In this document: in pieces, positions 57,586 through 64,000 of the stretch | Layout of the letters: each line of letters starts with the position of its first letter | Numbering within the stretch: position 1 is the stretch's first letter | From: Streptomyces sedi | GTDB lineage: Bacteria > Actinomycetota > Actinomycetes > Streptomycetales > Streptomycetaceae | Reading direction: 5' to 3' | NCBI RefSeq assembly: GCF_006335015.1 | Contig: NZ_VDGT01000010.1 | Location: 62,001 to 126,000, forward strand | Length of the DNA: 64,000 nt | Made by a program: the position numbers and the translations under genes | The notes under the pieces: model-generated | Seen by the model: only the letters and a program-made list of their open reading frames with translations | Told to the model about the DNA's origin: nothing | The model's database searches: none

Positions 57586-58809
57586 TCAGGCCACGTCGTC
57601 GAGGCGGACCGGCATCAGGAGCGACAGCCGGTCGGACGCGCCGCCACGGGGGCGGAGGGCGAGGGGGGCCGCCGGGCCGCCGATCTCGATCTCCGCGTGG
57701 GCGGCGCCCAGCGCCGCCAGCGCCTCGGTGAGGAACTCACGGTTGACGGCGACCCGTTGCCCCGCGCCCGCCGTCTCCGGGTACGGAGTGAGCCGCGCCG
57801 GCGAGGCGTCCGTGACGGTGAGCACGCTCACCTCGCACGCGCCGCCGTCCGGCGCGCTCCGCTCCTCGCGGACCGGCCCGGCCGCGACCTCGGCGCGCAG
57901 TGCCGCCGTGTCCACGGTGACGCGGCGGCCGGCCGGCAGGTCGACCAGCCGGCGGTAGTCCGGGTACTCGTGGTCGACCGTCGGGCCGGCGACCCGGCGT
58001 CCCCCCACCGCGAGCGCCGCCTCGCCGTCCCGCAGCGTCAACCTGGCGGGGGCCGCGTCCGTCAGCAGCGCCCGCATCGCGTCCACCACCGGCGCGGCGA
58101 CCAGGGCGCGCGCGCCGGCGCCGGGCTCGGACAGCGCGACCCCGGCGAGCGCCAGCCGGTAGCGGTCGGTGGCCACCAGCCGGAGCCGTTCGCCCGCGTC
58201 GTCGACGTCGAACAACACCCCGGCGAGCGAGGGGAGTTCGGGGTCGGCGCCGACGGCGAACCGGACCGCGTCGAGCGCGTCCGCGAGCTGGTCGCCGGGC
58301 AGGGTCAGTGTCGCCTCGTCTCGCCGCTCGTCCTTTCGCGGCTCGTCGTGCCGCCGGTCGTCGTGTCGCAGCTCGTCGTTCATGGCGTTCTCCCTCGGAC
58401 GGTCCTCGCGCCGGCCGGGTGGCCGGGCGCCGGTGCGCAGTCGGGAGAGTTCACGCCTGGCCTCGGCCACCCCGTGCTCCAGCCGCCGCACGTGCGCGGC
58501 CAGCAGCCGGGCCGGCAGCGTCGGGTCACCGCCGGCCCGGCCGGCCAGCGCCAGCCGGATGTCCGCCAACGGCATCCCGACCCGGCGCAGCGCGGCGACC
58601 AGCCGTGCCTCGCCGAGCTGCCCCGGGTCGTAACGCCGGTAACCGGTGCGCGGGTCGACGACGGCCGGCACCAGCACGCCCGCGCCGTCGTAGAACCGCA
58701 GCGCGCTCACCGGAAGCCCGCTGGCCCTGGCGAGTGCGCCGATGCCCAGCTCCCCGCCGTCCGCCTCGGACGGCCGGTGGTCAGGTCGTTCGCTCTCCAC
58801 GGCGTTCAC
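57586..58809 (-). CDS. MerR HTH fused to a DNA polymerase III beta-clamp-like domain
   Basis: This 407-aa protein joins two unrelated modules. Residues ~21-90 are a MerR helix-turn-helix (GIGALARASGLPVSALRFYD; DPRTGYRRYDPGQLGEARLV), followed by a coiled coil (~95-130) and a highly charged linker (~131-166, RHDDRRHDEPRKDERRDE). From ~167 on it resembles DnaN: LPSLAGVLFDV...LRLVATDRYRLALAG (domain 2-like), EYPDYRRLVD, and a final LSLLMPVRL (domain 3-like). Only about two of the three clamp domains fit. The clamp portion may bind DNA or ligand rather than act in replication. It lies between dapA and dapD, upstream of neither. Confidence 0.8.
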   Translation of the reverse strand: MNAVESERPDHRPSEADGGELGIGALARASGLPVSALRFYDGAGVLVPAVVDPRTGYRRYDPGQLGEARLVAALRRVGMPLADIRLALAGRAGGDPTLPARLLAAHVRRLEHGVAEARRELSRLRTGARPPGRREDRPRENAMNDELRHDDRRHDEPRKDERRDEATLTLPGDQLADALDAVRFAVGADPELPSLAGVLFDVDDAGERLRLVATDRYRLALAGVALSEPGAGARALVAAPVVDAMRALLTDAAPARLTLRDGEAALAVGGRRVAGPTVDHEYPDYRRLVDLPAGRRVTVDTAALRAEVAAGPVREERSAPDGGACEVSVLTVTDASPARLTPYPETAGAGQRVAVNREFLTEALAALGAAHAEIEIGGPAAPLALRPRGGASDRLSLLMPVRLDDVA

Positions 58810-58882
58810 CCTGGGGCCTGAAGTTGGTCGAGGGTCAAGCCGGGCGCCGGACCGCCGGCGGGCGCCGCCGCCCGCCCGCCCG

Positions 58883-59872
58883 TCAGTTGTGGGTGTGCAG
58901 CGCCGCGTTGAGCCCGCCCCAGCTGCCGCTGCGGGGCAGCGCCTGCACCGTGCCGGTGGTGGAGTGGCGCCGGTAGAGCAGGTTGTCGGCGCCGGACAGC
59001 TCCAGCGCCTTGGCCACCGTCCCGTCGGGCAGCGTGACCCGGGTGCCGGCGGTCAGGTAGAGGCCGGCCTCCACGACGCAGTCGTCGCCCAGCGAGATCC
59101 CCAGCCCGGACTGGGCGCCCAACAGGCAGCGCTTCCCGAGGGAGATGGTCTGCTTGCCGCCGCCCGACAGGGTGCCCATGATCGAGGCGCCGCCGCCGAC
59201 GTCGGAGCCGTCGCCGACCACGACGCCCGCGCTGATCCGGCCCTCGACCATGGAGGAGCCGAGGGTGCCGGCGTTGAAGTTGCAGAAGCCCTCGTGCATC
59301 ACGGTGGTGCCGGCGGCGAGGTGGGCGCCGAGGCGGACGCGGTCGGCGTCGCCGACGCGCACGCCGGAGGGCACGACGTAGTCGGTCATCCGGGGGAACT
59401 TGTCGACGCTGGTCACGGCGAACGTCTGCCCCGCCGCCCGCGCCGCCAGCTGGGCGCGGCCGACCTCGGCGGCCGGCACCGGGCCGATGGTGGTCCAGGC
59501 GACGTTGGCCAGCAGGGCGAAGATGCCCTCCAGGTTGAGCCCGTGCGGCCGGACGAGCCGGTGGCTGAGCAGGTGCAGCCTGAGGTAGACGTCGTGGGCG
59601 TCCAGCGGCTTGTCGTCGGTCGAGGCGATGACCGTGCGCACCGCGACCACCTCGACGCCCCGGCGCGGGTCGGGGCCCAGCGCGGCGGGGGCGTCGGGGC
59701 CGAGCAGTTCGGCGGCCCGCTCGGGGGTGAGGCGTTCGGTGCCGGCGGGGCCGGGCTCCTCGGTCAGCTCGGGGGTGGGGAACCAGGTGTCCAGCACGGT
59801 GCCGTCGGCTGCCAGGGTGGCGAGGCCGGCGGCGGCGGCACCGGTCACGGTGCGAGGGGTCTCGTCGGTCAT
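58883..59872 (-). CDS. dapD: Tetrahydrodipicolinate N-succinyltransferase
   Basis: This is a 329-aa left-handed beta-helix acyltransferase of the actinobacterial DapD type. Hexapeptide-repeat stretches run from about residue 170 to 290 ([40 protein letters not shown], and the [14 protein letters not shown] loop). It succinylates tetrahydrodipicolinate in lysine/DAP synthesis, using the product of dapA and dapB. The ATG at 59872 is 10 bases after the TetR stop. Confidence 0.92.
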   Translation of the reverse strand: MTDETPRTVTGAAAAGLATLAADGTVLDTWFPTPELTEEPGPAGTERLTPERAAELLGPDAPAALGPDPRRGVEVVAVRTVIASTDDKPLDAHDVYLRLHLLSHRLVRPHGLNLEGIFALLANVAWTTIGPVPAAEVGRAQLAARAAGQTFAVTSVDKFPRMTDYVVPSGVRVGDADRVRLGAHLAAGTTVMHEGFCNFNAGTLGSSMVEGRISAGVVVGDGSDVGGGASIMGTLSGGGKQTISLGKRCLLGAQSGLGISLGDDCVVEAGLYLTAGTRVTLPDGTVAKALELSGADNLLYRRHSTTGTVQALPRSGSWGGLNAALHTHN

Positions 59873-59882
59873 GGCCCCGACG

Positions 59883-60455
59883 CTAGCCGGTGCCGGGCCG
59901 TGGTCGCGAACCCGCCTCGTGAAGGAGCCGCGCCAGCGCCTCCCTGGTCTCCTCGGGGCGGTGCGGACCGCCGGTGAGCAGCAGTTGGATCAGCAGCCCG
60001 TCGACCAGTCCGACGAACGCCCGCGCGCCGGCCTCGTCCCCGGTCAACGGCCGTGCGAGCCGCACCATCTCGTCCAGGCAGCGGGCGGCCAGCGGGCGCA
60101 GCGCGGGGCGTTCCAGGCCGGCGAAGTAGAGCCCGTAGAGCAGCTCGGCCGAGGCCCTGCGCGGCCCGGTCCAGTCGTCCAGCAGGCTCACCACACGGTC
60201 GGCGACCGAAGGTGCGGTCTCGGCGTCGGCGACCCACCGCGCGAACCACTCAAGCCAGTCCGCGTTGACCCGCTCCAGCGCGGCGAGCAACAGCGCCTCG
60301 CCGCCGTCGAAGTGGTAGGTGGTCGAGCCCAGCGGAACGTCGGCCTCGGCGGCCACCGCGCGGTGGGTCAGCCCCTTGATCCCGCGGCGCTCCAGCACCC
60401 GGACCGCGGCGGCCACGATCCGTTCGCGCCGTTCGGGGTCGTAGCGGCGGGGCAT
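59883..60455 (-). CDS. TetR-family regulator
   Basis: This 190-aa protein begins [20 protein letters not shown] and has the TetR helix-turn-helix ([24 protein letters not shown], split at ~25-48). The start overlaps the SMR transporter stop by one base (TGATG), so it is made from the same transcript. It probably represses that transporter operon through the direct repeats at 60784-60817. Confidence 0.9.
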   Translation of the reverse strand: MPRRYDPERRERIVAAAVRVLERRGIKGLTHRAVAAEADVPLGSTTYHFDGGEALLLAALERVNADWLEWFARWVADAETAPSVADRVVSLLDDWTGPRRASAELLYGLYFAGLERPALRPLAARCLDEMVRLARPLTGDEAGARAFVGLVDGLLIQLLLTGGPHRPEETREALARLLHEAGSRPRPGTG

Positions 60456-60775
60456 CAGTGCGCGCCGCCGAGGTTGAGCACCACGACGCCGGCGATCACC
60501 AGCAGCACCCCGGCGATCTTGAGCGGGGTCGTCGACTCGCCGAGGAACGCCATCCCGATCACCGCGATCAACGCGGTGCCCGCGCCGGCCCAGATCGCGT
60601 AGGCGGTGCCGACGTCCAGGGTCTTCAACGCCTGAGCGAGCAGCGCGAACGCCAGCAGATAGCCGGCGATCGAGCCGACCGTGGGCCAGAGCCTGCTGTA
60701 GCCGTCGCTCTGCTTCATCAGGGTGGTCGCCGCGATCTCCAGCAGGATCGCCCCGGAAAGGGTCAGATAGGCCAT
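60455..60775 (-). CDS. SMR-family multidrug transporter
   Basis: This 106-aa protein has four membrane helices: MAYLTLSGAILLEIAATTLM (helix 1 with the essential Glu at position 13), then GYLLAFALLAQAL, AYAIWAGAGTALIAVIGM with the SMR signature W, and a final AGVLLVIAGVVVL. Such EmrE/QacE-type dimers export quaternary ammonium or guanidinium compounds with protons. It is first in an SMR-TetR operon. Confidence 0.92.
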   Translation of the reverse strand: MAYLTLSGAILLEIAATTLMKQSDGYSRLWPTVGSIAGYLLAFALLAQALKTLDVGTAYAIWAGAGTALIAVIGMAFLGESTTPLKIAGVLLVIAGVVVLNLGGAH

Positions 60776-60783
60776 GCGGACAA

Positions 60784-60817
60784 ACGTACACAACGCTGTG
60801 GACGCACGTACACAACG
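60784..60817. repeat. Direct repeats upstream of the SMR gene
   Basis: ACGTACACAACG occurs at 60784-60795 and 60806-60817, 22 bases apart (about two helical turns), 9-42 bases upstream of the SMR start. These are likely TetR sites. Confidence 0.6.
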
Positions 60818-60939
60818 TCGGTGCCGCCCTCCGGACGGGTGGACCGATCGGCCCGCTCGGGGAGCCGCGGGCGACACGGAGACCAGGGCGGCGAGGGTGA
60901 TCCGGAAAGCTTGTCGGACAAGCGAGAGGGAGCAACGAG

Positions 60940-61176
60940 ATGGCTCAGTGTGAGGTCTGCGGCAACGACTACCGCATGGCCTTCGAGGTGCGGGCCGCCG
61001 GCCGGGTCCATGTCTTCGACAGCCTGGAGTGCGCGGCCCAGCGGATGGCCCCGGTCTGCGAGAACTGCGAGTGCCGCATCCTCGGCCACGGCCTGGAGAC
61101 CGAGGACGGCCACTTCTACTGCTGCGCCCACTGCGCGCGCGTCCAGGGCCACGCCCAGCTGGTCGACCACGCCTGA
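60940..61176 (+). CDS. Cys-rich prokaryotic metallothionein-like protein
   Basis: This 78-aa protein has eleven Cys-type ligands arranged as CEVCGNDY at the start, LECAAQR, then CENCECRIL and FYCCAHCARVQGH. The His residues add possible ligands. The layout resembles bacterial metallothionein or a zinc-ribbon protein binding Zn2+ or other thiophilic metal. It is preceded by GGGAGCAACGAG and followed by a strong hairpin. No metal transporter lies nearby. Confidence 0.75.
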   Translation: MAQCEVCGNDYRMAFEVRAAGRVHVFDSLECAAQRMAPVCENCECRILGHGLETEDGHFYCCAHCARVQGHAQLVDHA

Positions 61177-61203
61177 AGCCCTCCGGCCCCGGCACCGCGC
61201 ACG

Positions 61204-61244
61204 CGCGAAAGCCCGCGCCCCGGCGGGGGGCGCGGGCTTTCGCG
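61204..61244. terminator. Terminator between the Cys-rich gene and sufT
   Basis: A perfect 18-bp stem (CGCGAAAGCCCGCGCCCC and its complement) with a 5-base loop lies between convergent genes. It probably stops both transcripts. Confidence 0.85.
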
Positions 61245-61268
61245 AGAACGCGCGGCGGGCGAACGCCC

Positions 61269-61604
61269 TCAGACGTTGAACCCCAGCGCGCGCAGCTGGT
61301 CGCGGCCGTCGTCGGTGATCTTGTCCGGGCCCCACGGCGGCATCCAGACCCAGTTGATCTTCAGCTCGTGCACCAGGCCCTCGGTCGCCGAACGCGCCTG
61401 GTCCTCGATGACGTCCGTCAGCGGGCAGGCCGCCGAGGTCAGCGTCATGTCGACGGTCGCCACGTTGCCCTCGTCGACGTGCACCCCGTAGATCAGGCCC
61501 AGATTGACCACGTCGATCCCCAGCTCGGGGTCGACGACGTCCATCATGGCCTCCCGGACCTCTTCCTCGCTCGCCGGGCTGGCGACGGTCTCGGTCTCGG
61601 TCAT
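61269..61604 (-). CDS. sufT: SufT-like (DUF59) Fe-S assembly factor
   Basis: This 111-aa MIP18/DUF59 protein has REAMMDVVDPELGIDVVNLG (split: DPELGIDVVNLG at ~25-36), VDMTLTSAACPL with the conserved Cys at ~60 and WVWMPPWGPDKIT. It assists maturation of Fe-S proteins. It is the last of the suf genes here and starts 31 bases after the sufU stop. Confidence 0.88.
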   Translation of the reverse strand: MTETETVASPASEEEVREAMMDVVDPELGIDVVNLGLIYGVHVDEGNVATVDMTLTSAACPLTDVIEDQARSATEGLVHELKINWVWMPPWGPDKITDDGRDQLRALGFNV

Positions 61605-61635
61605 GCGACAGCACCTCTCTCGTTCGCGTCACCTG

Positions 61636-62103
61636 TCACGACTGCTCACCCCGCACGGAGGACTCGCCCAGCGCCTGCGCCGTGGCGTCCTTCCAGGCCA
61701 TCCAGCTCAGCAGGGCGCACTTGACCCGCGCCGGGTACTTGGAGACGCCGGCGAACGCGACCGCGTCCTCCAGCAGCTCCTCCATCGCGTCGTCCGGCGT
61801 CAGCTGGCCGCGCGACTGCATCAGCTCCAGAAAGGACCCCTGGATCTCCAGGGCCTCGGGCAGCTCCCTGCCCACCAGCAGCTCGTTGAGCACCGAGGCG
61901 CTGGCCTGGCTGATCGAGCAGCCCTGCCCCTCGTAGGAGACGTCGGCGATCCGCTCGCCTTCGTACCTGACCCGCAGGGTGATCTCGTCCCCGCACGTCG
62001 GGTTGACGTGGTGGACCTCCGCGTCACCCTCGCGCAGGCCCTGCCCGTGCGGGTTCTTGTAGTGGTCCAGGATCACTTCCTGGTACATCGATTGCAGCTG
62101 CAC
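61636..62103 (-). CDS. sufU: SufU zinc-dependent sulfurtransferase
   Basis: This 155-aa SufU has the Zn ligand set C37/D39 (NPTCGDEITL), C62 (GQGCSIS) and C129 (RVKCALLSW). It accepts sulfur from SufS. The GTG at 62103 gives MQLQSMYQEVILDHYKNPHG, matching the family start. It lies 26 bases after the sufS stop. Confidence 0.92.
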   Translation of the reverse strand: MQLQSMYQEVILDHYKNPHGQGLREGDAEVHHVNPTCGDEITLRVRYEGERIADVSYEGQGCSISQASASVLNELLVGRELPEALEIQGSFLELMQSRGQLTPDDAMEELLEDAVAFAGVSKYPARVKCALLSWMAWKDATAQALGESSVRGEQS

Positions 62104-62129
62104 GTCCTCATACCGCTCTCATCGGGGGC

Positions 62130-63404
62130 TCATCCGAAGAAACCACGCACGTACTCCAGCCCGTCGACGAGGGCGTCCACCTCCGCCGGCGTGGAGTACA
62201 GGTAGAACGACGCCCGCGTGGTCGCCGGAATTCCGTACCGCAGACAGACCGGCCGCGCGCAGTGGTGCCCCACGCGCACCGCGATGCCCTGCTCGTCCAG
62301 CACCTGGCCCACGTCGTGCGGGTGTATGTCGCCCAGCGTGAACGAGATGGTCGCGCCGCGCTCCTCGGACGTGGTGGGCCCCACGATCCGCAGCCCCTCC
62401 ACGCCGGACAGCCGCTCCAACGCGTAACGGGTGATCGCCCGCTCGTGCGCCGCGATCCGCTCCATGCCGATGCCGGAGAGATAGTCCACGGCCGCCCCGA
62501 GACCGACCGCCTGCGCGATCGGCGGGGTGCCCGCCTCGAACTTGTGCGGCGCCGGCGCGTAGGTGGACGAGCTCATCGTCACGGTCTCGATCATCTCGCC
62601 GCCCCCGAGGAACGGCGGCAGGTCCTCCAGCAGCTCCTGGCGCCCCCAGAGCACGCCGATCCCGGTAGGACCGCACATCTTGTGCCCGGTGAAGACCACG
62701 AAGTCGGCCTGGAGCGACTGCACGTCCAGCGGCATGTGCGGCGCCGCCTGCGAGGCGTCGATCAGCACCAGCGCGCCGACCTCCTGCGCGCGGCGGACGA
62801 TCGCCTCGACCGGGTTGTGCGTGCCGAGCACGTTGGAGACCAGCACGAACGAGACCACCTTGGTGCGTTCGGTGATCACCTCGTCGATCCGGGAGAGGTC
62901 CAGCCGGCCGTCGTCGGTCAGCCCGAACCACTTCAGCTTCGCGCCGGTGCGCTGCGCCAGCAGCTGCCAGGGCACGATGTTGGAGTGGTGCTCCATCTCC
63001 GTGATGACGATCTCGGTGCCCGAGTCCACCCGGTAGGGCTCGTCCGCCAGGCCCAGCATGTTGGCCACCAGGTTCAGCGACTCCGAGGCGTTCTTCGTGA
63101 ACACCACCTCGTCCCTGCTCGGCGCGTTGACGAACGCCGCGACCTTGTCCCTGGCGCCCTCGTAGAGCGCGGTGGCCTCCTCGGCCAGCACGTGCACACC
63201 GCGGTGGACGTTGGAGTGGTGGCGCTCGTAGTACTCGGTGAGCGCGTCCAGGACCTGGCGGGGCTTGTGCGAGCTGGCCGCGTTGTCCAGGTAGACCAGC
63301 GGGCGGCCCTCGTGGACGGTGCGGTGCAGGATCGGGAAGTCCTTGCGGATGGCTTCGGTGTCCAGCAGGCCTTCCAGTCCGGCCACCGGGCGCCCCTCTG
63401 TCAT
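62130..63404 (-). CDS. sufS: SufS cysteine desulfurase
   Basis: This 424-aa PLP enzyme provides sulfur for Fe-S clusters. PLP lysine K242 (FTGHKMCGPTG) and catalytic C382 (GHHCARPVCL) are present, with YLDNAASSHKP at ~38-48. The start overlaps the sufC stop (ATGA). Confidence 0.93.
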   Translation of the reverse strand: MTEGRPVAGLEGLLDTEAIRKDFPILHRTVHEGRPLVYLDNAASSHKPRQVLDALTEYYERHHSNVHRGVHVLAEEATALYEGARDKVAAFVNAPSRDEVVFTKNASESLNLVANMLGLADEPYRVDSGTEIVITEMEHHSNIVPWQLLAQRTGAKLKWFGLTDDGRLDLSRIDEVITERTKVVSFVLVSNVLGTHNPVEAIVRRAQEVGALVLIDASQAAPHMPLDVQSLQADFVVFTGHKMCGPTGIGVLWGRQELLEDLPPFLGGGEMIETVTMSSSTYAPAPHKFEAGTPPIAQAVGLGAAVDYLSGIGMERIAAHERAITRYALERLSGVEGLRIVGPTTSEERGATISFTLGDIHPHDVGQVLDEQGIAVRVGHHCARPVCLRYGIPATTRASFYLYSTPAEVDALVDGLEYVRGFFG

Positions 63405-64000
63405 GAGGCAACCCCCTTGGTGTACTGCTCGTAGCCCTCGGCCTCCAGCTTGTCGGCCAGCTCGGCACCGCCGGACTCCACGATGCGACCGCCGGCGAAG
63501 ACGTGCACGTGGTCGGGCTTGATGTAGCGCAGGATGCGCGTGTAGTGCGTGATCAGCAGGGTGCCGACGTCGCCGCTCTCCCGGACGCGGTTGACGCCGG
63601 AGGAGACGATCCGCAGCGCGTCGATGTCCAGGCCGGAGTCGGTCTCGTCGAGGATGGCGACCTTCGGCCGCAGCAGCTCCAGCTGAAGGATCTCATGGCG
63701 CTTCTTCTCACCGCCGGAGAAGCCCTCGTTGACGTTGCGCTCGGCGAAGGCCGGGTCCATCTCCAGGCGCTCCATCGCCTCCTTGACCTCCTTGACCCAG
63801 GTGCGCAGGCGCGGGGCCTCGCCCCGGACCGCGGTGGCCGAGGTACGCAGGAAGTTGGAGACGGAGACGCCGGGAACCTCCACCGGGTACTGCATGGCGA
63901 GGAAGACACCGGCCCTGGCGCGCTCGTCGACGGACATCTCCAGGACGTCCTCGCCGTCGAGCGTCACCGTGCCGCCGGTGACGGTGTACTTGGGGTGTCC
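63401..64000 (-). CDS. sufC: SufC Fe-S assembly ATPase, partial (5' end missing)
   Basis: The last 199 residues of SufC are visible; the start lies beyond the right edge. The ABC signature GFSGGEKKRHEILQ and Walker B VAILDETDSGLDIDAL are intact, with the switch His in LLITHYTRIL. The visible sequence starts GHPKYTVTGGTVTLDG, just past the Walker A region. It is the ATPase of the SufBCD scaffold. Confidence 0.93.
   Translation of the reverse strand, partial: GHPKYTVTGGTVTLDGEDVLEMSVDERARAGVFLAMQYPVEVPGVSVSNFLRTSATAVRGEAPRLRTWVKEVKEAMERLEMDPAFAERNVNEGFSGGEKKRHEILQLELLRPKVAILDETDSGLDIDALRIVSSGVNRVRESGDVGTLLITHYTRILRYIKPDHVHVFAGGRIVESGGAELADKLEAEGYEQYTKGVAS

Overview
This window is high-GC actinobacterial chromosome, most likely from Streptomyces or a very close relative. 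The evidence is the strong G/C bias at third codon positions, the frequent GTG and occasional TTG starts, the ATGA/GTGA stop-start overlaps, an XRE-DUF5753/DUF397 pair, sugar ABC transporters without their own ATPase genes, a rare TTA codon in one gene, and a SufC-SufS-SufU-SufT order. I saw no rRNA, tRNA, CRISPR array, prophage or intact insertion sequence. The window cuts a gene at each end.

Region by region: (1) 0-3 kb holds two tandem STM4015-like leucine-rich proteins, a 108-aa protein and a DUF6745 protein. Three of these have upstream motifs of the form TTGTCAGTG-N8-TAnnnT, which resembles the LexA-independent DNA-damage promoter. (2) 3-10.7 kb is a complete galactan-use locus: secreted GH53 endo-galactanase, GH42 beta-galactosidase, binding protein, two permeases and a LacI repressor, with a matched operator pair between the divergent arms. 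(3) 10.8-25.3 kb is mixed: a P-loop kinase, a membrane NACHT NTPase with a TTA codon, an AraC / MBL-fold / SDR group, DUF1963 and DUF4259 genes, the XRE/DUF397 pair, a secreted protein, an isoaspartyl-methyltransferase-like enzyme coupled to a 43-codon peptide gene, and a hydrolase/MerR pair. (4) 25.4-37.1 kb holds a Tat-exported PhoX phosphatase and an oxidative uronate branch: aldehyde dehydrogenase and IclR on one side, 5-dehydro-4-deoxyglucarate dehydratase and uronate dehydrogenase on the other, joined by similar putative IclR sites. NmrA/TetR, Nudix and purine permease genes are interspersed. (5) 37.5-49.9 kb has a two-component system, a methyltransferase, a secreted pectate lyase, a second sugar ABC operon with a Gfo/Idh/MocA oxidoreductase, and a tightly coupled gntR - DHDPS-family - IlvD/Edd operon. 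(6) 50-64 kb has ArsR/AHSA1, TetR with a small divergent gene, an acidic hypothetical protein, an extracellular nuclease, dapA, a MerR/DNA-clamp fusion, dapD, SMR/TetR, a Cys-rich protein and the suf genes.

The carbohydrate genes form a coherent plant-cell-wall programme. GH53 and pectate lyase act outside the cell on galactan and pectin side chains and backbone. Transporters import oligomers. GH42 releases galactose. Uronate dehydrogenase and KDG dehydratase carry galacturonate toward 2-oxoglutarate semialdehyde, and the aldehyde dehydrogenase can oxidise that product to 2-oxoglutarate. The IlvD-type dehydratase with its DHDPS-family partner probably feeds the same semialdehyde from a pentonate or similar sugar acid. 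No galactarate/glucarate dehydratase is visible, and the unidentified 403-aa gene coupled to KDG dehydratase stands out for that reason.

The best candidates for something new are the 43-aa peptide/methyltransferase pair (possible RiPP-like system), the TTA-containing NACHT membrane protein (possible development-linked immunity protein), the MerR/sliding-clamp fusion between dapA and dapD, the set of damage-type promoters on genes of unknown role, and a dispersed hairpin repeat family at 37, 50 and 52 kb with one core-deleted copy.
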